This document shows, in pieces, positions 1 to 6,044 of a DNA stretch of 13,958 bases. The position numbers and the translations under genes are program-made. This DNA comes from Prevotellaceae bacterium (GTDB taxonomy: Bacteria > Bacteroidota > Bacteroidia > Bacteroidales > Bacteroidaceae), in assembly GCA_030523505.1 (NCBI GenBank), contig JAUNIK010000022.1:1-13958 (forward strand), in the 5' to 3' direction. Position 1 is the first letter of the stretch, and each line of letters begins with the position of its first letter. Below the pieces are notes generated by a model that saw nothing but the letters and a program-made list of their open reading frames with translations, had not been told where the DNA came from and did no database searches.

Positions 1-23
1 TTTAACTCTTAACCTTTAACTTC

Positions 24-48
24 CTCCTCCCCTTGGGGGGCCGGGGGC
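24..48. repeat. C/G-rich inverted-repeat element after the envC-like gene
   Basis: CCTCCCCTTGGGGGGCC pairs CCCC with GGGG across TT, next to the stop of the envC-like gene, and resembles the element after dgt. It could help terminate the dut cluster, though no T-run follows on the minus strand. Just outside it, TTAAC occurs three times with a period of seven bases (2-20). Confidence 0.5.
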
Positions 49-49
49 T

Positions 50-1609
50 TTATCTACCCAACCACGCCTCCGGATTGAGTTTCTGGGTTTCCTTACGGAG
101 CTGGAACTGAAGAATATTGTCGGTGCCTACTGTTCCGAGCGCCTGACGGGCAGAGACACGCTGACCTTTGCTCACGCTGACACTTCGGAGATTACAATAG
201 ACAGAGATATATCGTCCGTGGCGCACAAGGACAAGCCATGTACCAGCGATATTGGCAACTCCAGTAACCTCACCATCGAAGATGCTTCGTGCCTGGCAAC
301 CCGCTGTACCAAGGATATTGATACCCTTGTTGTCGAGTGTCACATTCTTCAAGCCCTCAACATTATACTGTCCGAAATGGGATACAATGCGATACTGACC
401 GGTGACAGGAATAGGCAGACGACCCTTGTTGCTCTCGAAGTTGCTCGACAGTTTCTGATCGACACTGCTGAGCATTGCCACAGAATTGCTCTCCTTAGCC
501 TTTGCCACCTCTTTCTCACTACGCTCGCGATCAGCCTCGGCCTTTCTCTCGGCAGCCACACGACGAGCCTCTGCCTCCTTGGCACGCTGCTCTGCATTAG
601 CCTTATTGGCGGCACTTGCCTTTGCAGCTTCCTCTTTGAGGCGCTTCTCCTCAGCACGGGCAGCTTCAATCTTTCGCTGGTTCTCACGAGCGGCAGCCTC
701 TGCGGCAGCCTTCTTCTTTGCCAGTTCCTCAGCCCTACGCTTTGCAGCAGCCTCAGCTTCAGCCTTTCGGCGAGCCTCAGCCTGCTGACGAGCCACCTCC
801 TCGGCGATGAGTTTATCAATCTTGGCATTCAGCGCGGCATCCTTCTTCTTCTGGTCATCGATGACACTCTGGATGGTCTTCTGCTGCTTCTCAAGACTTG
901 CCACAATCTTCTTCTGCTCGTTCTGCTTATTCTCCAGTTCGGTGCGCTCACGCTTACCCTTATCAAGGAGCACATTCTTCTGAGCCTTGGTCTCTTCGAG
1001 TTGCTTGCGCTTCTCCTCCACCTGAGCCTGCTTTGCCTTGAGGATTTCACCCTGGGCGCGTTGGAATGACGCATACTCCTTGATGAAGCGCATACGGCGG
1101 TGCATCTGTCCAAAGTCGTGGGCAGAGAAGATGAACATCAGTTTATCCTCGAAAGTGTGATGACGAGTCATATAGCGCAACGACTTCACATATTTCTCCT
1201 TGCGCTCCTCGAGCTGAGTCTCAAGACTCTCAAGCTGCGACTGAAGGAGACCGATATTGTCGTTGAGATGGTTGATGTCACCCTCCATGACCTCGATAGC
1301 TTTCTGGCGGTCCTTGATATTGGTGTTGATAACCATAAGGTCCTTAAGGCGCTTCTTCACATCTTCCTTGTTGGCAGCGAGCTTACGCTGCTGCTCCTTG
1401 ATGTTCTTCTGAATCTGGTCGCGCTCTTTCTTCAATCCGTCGATAGATGTGGTGGAACCTTTCTTCGAACCGGATTTTGACGACGACTTCTTTGACGACT
1501 TCTTCTGGGTGGTAGTAGTCGTCTTCTTTGTAGTACCCTTCTTAGTCTGTGCCTCGGATACTGGCGCGAGGAGAAGAAAGGCTATCAGTATGGAAAGTAT
1601 TTTTTTCAA
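50..1609 (-). CDS. EnvC-like murein hydrolase activator (coiled coil plus degenerate LytM/M23 domain)
   Basis: A 519-residue exported protein. Residues 1-20 form a signal peptide ending in SEA before Q21. Residues 22-55 are Lys/Thr/Ser-rich, 57-265 form a long charged coiled coil, 265-375 are Ala/Glu/Lys/Arg-rich (probably a further helical rod), and 395-519 form a LytM (peptidase M23) domain. The four positions that bind zinc in active M23 enzymes appear replaced: N427 and N431 in the HxxxD-type motif, N473 in the YxHL-type motif, and Q501 in the HxH-type motif. That matches E. coli EnvC, which activates cell-wall amidases during daughter-cell separation instead of cutting peptidoglycan itself. 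The partner amidase is not in the window. The start codon is TTG at 1609: the frame stays open upstream but offers no ATG there, and the signal peptide begins directly at this codon. It is last in the dut cluster. Family is fairly certain; the activator role is inferred from the lost ligands. Confidence 0.88.
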   Translation of the reverse strand: MKKILSILIAFLLLAPVSEAQTKKGTTKKTTTTTQKKSSKKSSSKSGSKKGSTTSIDGLKKERDQIQKNIKEQQRKLAANKEDVKKRLKDLMVINTNIKDRQKAIEVMEGDINHLNDNIGLLQSQLESLETQLEERKEKYVKSLRYMTRHHTFEDKLMFIFSAHDFGQMHRRMRFIKEYASFQRAQGEILKAKQAQVEEKRKQLEETKAQKNVLLDKGKRERTELENKQNEQKKIVASLEKQQKTIQSVIDDQKKKDAALNAKIDKLIAEEVARQQAEARRKAEAEAAAKRRAEELAKKKAAAEAAARENQRKIEAARAEEKRLKEEAAKASAANKANAEQRAKEAEARRVAAERKAEADRERSEKEVAKAKESNSVAMLSSVDQKLSSNFESNKGRLPIPVTGQYRIVSHFGQYNVEGLKNVTLDNKGINILGTAGCQARSIFDGEVTGVANIAGTWLVLVRHGRYISVYCNLRSVSVSKGQRVSARQALGTVGTDNILQFQLRKETQKLNPEAWLGR

Positions 1610-1622
1610 GGCAAATATTTTA

Positions 1623-1646
1623 ACGATAACGATGACGATAACGATA
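1623..1646. repeat. Hexanucleotide tandem repeat, four copies
   Basis: Four adjacent copies of ACGATA (TATCGT on the coding strand), the second copy reading ACGATG. They fill most of the 44-base gap between the DUF4292 lipoprotein gene and the envC-like gene and end 13 bases before the TTG start. The copy number could change by strand slippage, which would alter the spacing upstream of a weak start without changing any protein. Confidence 0.85.
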
Positions 1647-1653
1647 GCAGGGG

Positions 1654-2208
1654 CTATTTCAGCATTTTGGTGATGTCTTTAATCGACATTTTCTTGAATT
1701 TCGAGGAGAGTACTGTCGGTTGGTCTGCTTCCTGTATCTCCTTTATATCATGGAAGGAACCTTTGAGAGTGACATTATATGTCTTTCCACTTGCTGGCAA
1801 TGCCAACGGCAGTTCCTTCTGTTCGGCGAGATACTGTAACACCAACGCCTGTACCTTGTCGAACGAGAGGTTGGATTTTGCAAGGGTATTGACAGCGGAA
1901 TACGACTCTTGAGCGTACTGCTTGTTCATACGGTCGAGCACAAGCACCGATTCAGGGGTAAACTCCACACGGAACAGTTCCGAACCGAGGATAGGCATCA
2001 TAACCTGAAGGCGAATGATATTACCCTGACTCATCATGAGTTTTGCCGGAGCCGTGAGGTCCTTGTCGGCGGTGACCACTGACAACGAGCCCGAGGCTGC
2101 GATATTCTTCTTTTTGAGTACGTCGGCACTATCCTTGTGACTGGCACACGACATGAACGACAGCATTGCCACCAGGGCAAAGAGTATGTTAAGAACTTTA
2201 TTTCTCAT
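1654..2208 (-). CDS. DUF4292-type outer-membrane lipoprotein (short form)
   Basis: A 184-residue protein with a type II (lipoprotein) signal peptide. A hydrophobic stretch at residues 5-18 precedes C21 in the context FMSC, so the mature protein would be lipid-anchored. The remainder has alternating beta-type segments ('SGSLSVVTADKDLTAPAK', then repeated hydrophobic strands) and ends in a Lys-rich helix. It resembles the Bacteroidota family DUF4292, which I believe is related in fold to the LolA/LolB lipoprotein carriers; that relation is from memory and was not tested. It seems shorter than many family members, but no frameshift is visible and the start (ATG, signal peptide) and stop are clear. 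It overlaps the upstream TPR gene by 11 bases, pointing to coupled translation. Position between a TPR lipoprotein and an EnvC-like protein suggests a cell-envelope role. Exact function unknown. Confidence 0.75.
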   Translation of the reverse strand: MRNKVLNILFALVAMLSFMSCASHKDSADVLKKKNIAASGSLSVVTADKDLTAPAKLMMSQGNIIRLQVMMPILGSELFRVEFTPESVLVLDRMNKQYAQESYSAVNTLAKSNLSFDKVQALVLQYLAEQKELPLALPASGKTYNVTLKGSFHDIKEIQEADQPTVLSSKFKKMSIKDITKMLK

Positions 2209-3946
2209 ATTTCTTAATTTTCTTTCTTATAACATCAGCATCCATCGAACCCTCATCCAATGCCCTGCGCCAGAAACGTACTGCCTCCTGACGCTCGTCG
2301 CAGGCGAGATAGATATCGCCGGCATGGTCGAGGATAGTGGCATTGTTCTCGGTGGAATCCATATTCTCAATGGCACGATCGATAAACTGTTTTGCTTCCA
2401 TATATCGCTCCTGCTTGTAGAGGATCCATGCGTAGGTGTCGAGATAAGTGGTATTGTTTGGTTCGGCAACGATAGTTTTGAGACTCATCGTCTCTGCCTT
2501 ACCCAAATCGGCATCCTCCTCTACGCTGATATAATAGGCATAGTTGTTGAGGGCTGAGATATTGTCTGGCTTCCAGTGCAGACAACTGTCGTAGGCAGCA
2601 AAAGCCTCGTCTCTCATATTGAGCTTATGCTGGATATCGCCCATGAGAGCATAGAAATCGCTGACGATATCCTTGTCGCTCTTGTCGTTGATGCGACTAA
2701 CACCGCGGCGGAACGCATCGAGAGCGGCATGGTCATCGTCCTTCTGATAGTAAGCCAATCCCAGATAATAGCAGAACGCCATCTCATCAGGATTGTATTC
2801 CAGGGCCGGTTTGCAGAGCTCGATGATGGAATCCCAGTCTTGCTTCTTCCACATACTGCCAAGAATCTGCAGACGAGCAGCGGCATTGTCGGGAGCAACA
2901 TCAAGAACATGGAACAAAGCCTTGTTCACTTCCTCCTCAGGCATCCGTTTGAGCGACATATATGCCGCATTGAGCTGGGCGATGTCTGCATTCTCAGGAT
3001 CGGCATCCATGACACGCTGGAAAACGCCAAGCACTTCTGTGCTGTCGCCACCATGCTGTTCGTTGTCGCGAATCACCTGTTGCATCATTGTCATCTTGGT
3101 GCGCGATGCAGTGAACTTATTCAGGAGAATCTTATCACGATAGAGCACCGAGAGCGAGTCCTCACCCTCCTGACGGTAGAAGTCATAGAGCGAAGCAGCC
3201 ACGAACTCATTGCTTGGGTCGTTCTGTTCGGCCTCAAGGAACATAGCCCGGGCCTCGTCAGCACGCTCGTTCTGATAGAGCCAGTTGCCCATCATCAGTT
3301 TATAGTTGACATCATTAGGATGCTCATCAGCCAACCCCTTCAGTGCAGCATAGGCACTCTGCTTATCACCTTTAAGCGAATAGATATGCATTCGTGAGAG
3401 GATAATCTGCTCGTTGCTGCCATCCTCCTGCTCAATACGGTCTAGGGTGTAGAGCATCTGGTCATAATCCTTTGCCTGCTGATAGAGCTGGAGAAGAATG
3501 CTGAGCACATCGGTGCGGCTATGGTCGGTGGAATAGAGATGCTCATAGGCTGTGGTAGCCTGGGCGTAGTTGCCACTTTGTATATACCACTGTGCCAGAC
3601 GCTCGTGATAATGAGCATTATCAGGGTTGAGACTGACAGCACGATGGAGATATTCCTGTGCGATGGAGTCTTTGCCCAACTCAGAATAATATGCGCCTAA
3701 TTCATAGTACACCTCAGGTGCTATAGAATCGATGGACAGACAATGACGGTATAGATCGAAGGCGGCATCATGATGGCCGGCATTTGCCTGACGCACAGCC
3801 TCGAGATAGAAATACTGATATTCAGGAGAGTGGATGCCGCGCTCGGAAGGAGTGAGCATACGAGACGCCGAATGAGAACAAGCCGATAAGGCCGCGATGA
3901 TAATCACAGCCAAAAGAGAAGCGATATGTTTGCGAAATATTCTCAT
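2198..3946 (-). CDS. Tetratricopeptide-repeat lipoprotein
   Basis: A 582-residue protein. An N-terminal hydrophobic segment (residues 8-20) leads to a lipobox LSAC with C23, so it is a predicted lipoprotein. Almost all the rest consists of TPR-type helix pairs, for example an Ala-Ala-Phe-Asp-Leu-Tyr-Arg type unit near residue 60, a YELGAYYSELGKDSIAQEYL unit soon after, and the ALNNYAYYI and YLDTYAWILYKQERYMEAKQF units in the last quarter. TPR arrays bind other proteins, so a scaffold or assembly role at the outer membrane is likely, with an unknown partner. It is preceded by dut (44 bases) and overlaps the DUF4292 lipoprotein gene by 11 bases. From memory the order dut, TPR lipoprotein, DUF4292, M23/EnvC recurs in Bacteroidales, which would imply a shared envelope function. 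The ATG at 3946 is supported by the signal peptide starting there. Confidence 0.85.
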   Translation of the reverse strand: MRIFRKHIASLLAVIIIAALSACSHSASRMLTPSERGIHSPEYQYFYLEAVRQANAGHHDAAFDLYRHCLSIDSIAPEVYYELGAYYSELGKDSIAQEYLHRAVSLNPDNAHYHERLAQWYIQSGNYAQATTAYEHLYSTDHSRTDVLSILLQLYQQAKDYDQMLYTLDRIEQEDGSNEQIILSRMHIYSLKGDKQSAYAALKGLADEHPNDVNYKLMMGNWLYQNERADEARAMFLEAEQNDPSNEFVAASLYDFYRQEGEDSLSVLYRDKILLNKFTASRTKMTMMQQVIRDNEQHGGDSTEVLGVFQRVMDADPENADIAQLNAAYMSLKRMPEEEVNKALFHVLDVAPDNAAARLQILGSMWKKQDWDSIIELCKPALEYNPDEMAFCYYLGLAYYQKDDDHAALDAFRRGVSRINDKSDKDIVSDFYALMGDIQHKLNMRDEAFAAYDSCLHWKPDNISALNNYAYYISVEEDADLGKAETMSLKTIVAEPNNTTYLDTYAWILYKQERYMEAKQFIDRAIENMDSTENNATILDHAGDIYLACDERQEAVRFWRRALDEGSMDADVIRKKIKKYEK

Positions 3947-3960
3947 TATTATTGATTAGG

Positions 3961-3980
3961 CCCGGCCAAGAATGACCGGG
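3961..3980 (-). promoter_or_regulatory. Intercistronic hairpin between dut and the TPR gene
   Basis: The arms CCCGGCCA and TGACCGGG pair with one mismatch around an AGAA loop. On the transcribed strand the hairpin lies 10 bases after the dut stop and 14 bases before the TPR start codon. No run of T follows it, so it is not a typical intrinsic terminator. It could stabilise the dut message end, mark a processing site, or damp downstream expression. Confidence 0.45.
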
Positions 3981-3990
3981 AAAAGGACAT

Positions 3991-4428
3991 TTATTTCACT
4001 CCTGTATGTCCGTAACCTCCTTCACCACGCTCGGTCTCATCGAGGACTTCTACCTGAACGAAATCGCACACCTCGTGCTTTGCAAACACAAATTGGGCGA
4101 TACGCTCACCGTCATTCACCACGAAATCCTCCTGCGAGAGGTTGATGAGCACTACTCCCAGTTCACCGCGATAGTCGGCATCGATAGTGCCCGGGGTGTT
4201 GAGAACGGTGATGCCATGCTTCAGTGCAAGGCCAGAACGAGGTCGCACCTGACACTCATAACCCGCAGGAATGGCAATCTTCAAACCTGTTGGAAAGAGC
4301 TTTCTCTCCAATGGGTGAAGAACAACAGGAGCATCGAGATTTGCTCGGATATCCATGCCAGCACTCTGTGGTGTGGCGTATGCTGGTAACTGCTGATGAC
4401 CAGTATTTACAATCTTTACTTCTATCAT
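3991..4428 (-). CDS. dut: Deoxyuridine 5'-triphosphate nucleotidohydrolase (dUTPase)
   Basis: A 145-residue trimeric-type dUTPase, which hydrolyses dUTP to dUMP and pyrophosphate, keeping uracil out of DNA and feeding dTMP synthesis. All five family motifs are present: motif 1 SAGMDIRA at residue 22, motif 2 PRSGLA at 63, motif 3 [10 protein letters not shown] at 80 with the likely catalytic D83, motif 4 GERIAQ at 107, and motif 5 [10 protein letters not shown] at 134. In motif 5 the usual aromatic Phe is Tyr, a conservative change. Length is normal for the family. I chose the ATG at 4428; a TTG nine bases upstream is in frame but adds only three residues and lies inside the promoter-like sequence. 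It is the first gene of a cluster with two envelope lipoproteins and an EnvC-like protein, and it is divergent from dgt, another dNTP-pool enzyme. Confidence 0.97.
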   Translation of the reverse strand: MIEVKIVNTGHQQLPAYATPQSAGMDIRANLDAPVVLHPLERKLFPTGLKIAIPAGYECQVRPRSGLALKHGITVLNTPGTIDADYRGELGVVLINLSQEDFVVNDGERIAQFVFAKHEVCDFVQVEVLDETERGEGGYGHTGVK

Positions 4429-4434
4429 AATTTG

Positions 4435-4442
4435 CAAAAATA
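4435..4442 (-). promoter_or_regulatory. Possible -7 element for dut
   Basis: On the minus strand this reads TATTTTTG and fits the Bacteroidota -7 consensus TAnnTTTG. Its last base is only six bases before the dut ATG, so transcription would begin at or next to the start codon. No TTTG is found 19-21 bases upstream, so the assignment is weak. Confidence 0.35.
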
Positions 4443-4507
4443 CAACTTTTTAGGCGTAATACACCATTTATTAAACAAAATTTAGTTTTTTTGCTTATAA
4501 TAATCGT

Positions 4508-4535
4508 TACTTTTGCCCACAAATTAGTAACTTTG
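4508..4535 (+). promoter_or_regulatory. Tandem -7-like elements in front of dgt
   Basis: Two matches to TAnnTTTG occur on the plus strand: TACTTTTG at 4508-4515 and TAACTTTG at 4528-4535, each followed by CCC, as near-identical direct repeats 20-21 bases apart. The second ends five bases before the dgt ATG, which would give a leaderless transcript; the first would leave a leader of roughly 20 bases. Neither has TTTG at the ideal upstream distance; the nearest, at 4490-4493, is 14 bases from the first element. Confidence 0.4.
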
Positions 4536-4540
4536 CCCTT

Positions 4541-5878
4541 ATGAATTGGCTACAACTGATATCAAACATGCGTCTGGGACAGGAAGTGCGCCACCCAGAA
4601 CGCCACGATGATCGCTCGGAATTCAAGCGTGATTACGACCGTCTTATCTTCTCCGCACCATTCAGAAGACTGCAGAACAAGACCCAGGTATTCCCACTTC
4701 CGGGCAGTATTTTCGTACACAACCGACTGACGCACTCACTTGAGGTGGCATCAGTGGGAATGTCGCTCGGCAATGACACATCGAGAATGATAATAAAGAA
4801 ACGCCCGGAACTGAAAGGAACTCTTTTCGAAGAGATAGGCACGATAGTATCGACAGCCTGTCTTGCCCACGATATGGGAAACCCTCCGTTCGGTCATTCA
4901 GGTGAGAAAGCGATACAGACATTCTTCACAGAAGGAAAAGGCCACTTCCTGAAAGAGCAACTATCACCGGAGGTATGGGCAGACATCACCCATTTCGAAG
5001 GTAACGCCAACGCCTTCCGACTCCTCGCCCACCGTTTCAAAGGTCGCCGCGACGGAGGATTCGTAATGACATACTCCACACTGGCATCGATAGTGAAATA
5101 TCCGTTCTCATCGCTTGCCGCAAGCAAAAAGGGCAAGTTTGGTTTCTTCGATGAAGAGAAAGCCATCTACGAGAGGATAGCGAAGCAGTTGGGACTGATA
5201 CGCCTCTCTGGTGAAGGTGAGCCACTGCGTTACTGCCGTCATCCATTAGTGTATCTGGTTGAAGCCGCCGACGATATCTGCTATGAGATAATGGATATGG
5301 AGGATGCCCATAAGTTGAAGATTCTCTCGTACGAAGAGGTGTCGGAGCTGATGCTCAGCTTCTTTGACGAGAATGTGAAGGCGTCCATCCGAAAGCGAAT
5401 CGTTGATGAGGGCATTACCGACAGAAACGAACATATTACATATATGCGTGCATGCGCAATCGGTAAGTTGGAGGCGCTCTGTGCAAAGGTGTTCGTGGAA
5501 CACGAAGAGGAGATCCTGAACGGCACATTCGAGGGATGCCTCATCGACCATATTCCAGAGAAGGAGCGTGAGGCATATAAGCACTGCACGGAGGTGTCGC
5601 AGAAGAAGATATACCAGTCAAAGCCGGTGCTGGATGTGGAACTGTCGGGTTACAAGATCATGGAGACACTGATGGAAAAGATGGTGGAGGCTGTGATGCA
5701 CCCCGACCGTTACTATTCGAAGCAGTTGATAAGCAGAGTGTCGAGCCAGTATGACATCGACTCCGAAGACCTCGGCACAAGAATCATCGCGGTGATAGAC
5801 TATATCTCGGGAATGACTGATATCTATGCACTGGATGTCTATCAGAAGATTAACGGTATATCACTGCCGATAGTATAA
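4541..5878 (+). CDS. dgt: dNTP (dGTP) triphosphohydrolase, HD-domain family
   Basis: A 445-residue cytoplasmic enzyme of the dGTPase/SAMHD1-like HD family, which cleaves dNTPs to the deoxynucleoside and triphosphate and so lowers dNTP pools. The N-terminal RDYDRLIFSAPFRRLQNKTQ motif (residues 30-49) and the metal-binding HD ligands are visible: H65 in LTHSLEV, the H110-D111 pair in AHDMGNPPFGHSGE, and an Asp at 244/245 in EAADDICYEIMD. HFEGNA at 151 matches the conserved active-site loop. The length fits the Bacteroidota form, which is shorter than E. coli Dgt. The start at 4541 gives the family's usual MNWxxL N-terminus. It stands alone on the plus strand, divergent from dut. Which dNTP is preferred, or whether an activator nucleotide is needed, cannot be read from the sequence. 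Confidence 0.95.
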   Translation: MNWLQLISNMRLGQEVRHPERHDDRSEFKRDYDRLIFSAPFRRLQNKTQVFPLPGSIFVHNRLTHSLEVASVGMSLGNDTSRMIIKKRPELKGTLFEEIGTIVSTACLAHDMGNPPFGHSGEKAIQTFFTEGKGHFLKEQLSPEVWADITHFEGNANAFRLLAHRFKGRRDGGFVMTYSTLASIVKYPFSSLAASKKGKFGFFDEEKAIYERIAKQLGLIRLSGEGEPLRYCRHPLVYLVEAADDICYEIMDMEDAHKLKILSYEEVSELMLSFFDENVKASIRKRIVDEGITDRNEHITYMRACAIGKLEALCAKVFVEHEEEILNGTFEGCLIDHIPEKEREAYKHCTEVSQKKIYQSKPVLDVELSGYKIMETLMEKMVEAVMHPDRYYSKQLISRVSSQYDIDSEDLGTRIIAVIDYISGMTDIYALDVYQKINGISLPIV

Positions 5879-5893
5879 GCCCCACGACCCCGA

Positions 5894-5930
5894 AGCCCCC
5901 CTCCATCTCCCCCCCCAATGGGGGAGGGCT
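5894..5930. repeat. C/G-rich inverted-repeat element
   Basis: An AGCCC...GGGCT outer pair encloses a CTCCCCC/GGGGGAG stem with a CCCAAT-type loop. Similar C-tract/G-tract elements occur at 24-48 and 12887-12913. No long T-run follows on either strand. It could aid termination of dgt, but its recurrence suggests a dispersed intergenic repeat. Confidence 0.6.
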
Positions 5931-5986
5931 ATGAAGTTTGCTTTTGTGGGCAGTGCGGGTATTCAAATATTAGATAAGCGCCATGC

Positions 5987-6026
5987 AAAAAGGTCCTCTC
6001 CGGGTTGCGGAAGAGGACCTTAATTT
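5987..6026. terminator. Bidirectional intrinsic terminator
   Basis: A perfect 10-base stem, AAGGTCCTCT at 5990-5999 with AGAGGACCTT at 6012-6021, is extended by a CCG/CGG pairing inside. On the minus strand the stem is followed by TTTTT and lies 23 bases after the stop of the third Sus gene. On the plus strand it is followed by TTAATTTTATT and would stop transcripts from dgt. Confidence 0.88.
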
Positions 6027-6044
6027 TATTGATATTGAGGGATA

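Larger units (their letters stand above)
5879..6044. other. Convergent intergenic region between dgt and the Sus operon
   Basis: These 166 bases hold no gene. They contain a C/G-rich inverted-repeat element right after dgt and a strong two-way terminator hairpin next to the end of the Sus operon, both listed separately. Confidence 0.8.

Noticed and set aside
218..1069. A 283-codon open frame on the plus strand, antisense to the envC-like gene
   Set aside because: It mirrors the Ala/Glu/Lys-rich coiled-coil coding sequence. Its Leu/Ser-rich translation reflects low-complexity codons, with no recognisable domain and no promoter or ribosome-binding site.
2576..3397. A 273-codon open frame on the plus strand, antisense to the TPR gene
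   Set aside because: The TPR frame is clearly coding (lipobox plus repeats). The opposite frame has no recognisable motif and no initiation signal.
4429..4437. Extended dut start at a TTG, adding three residues
   Set aside because: The ATG at 4428 gives the usual N-terminus of the family and the TTG overlaps the -7-like element.
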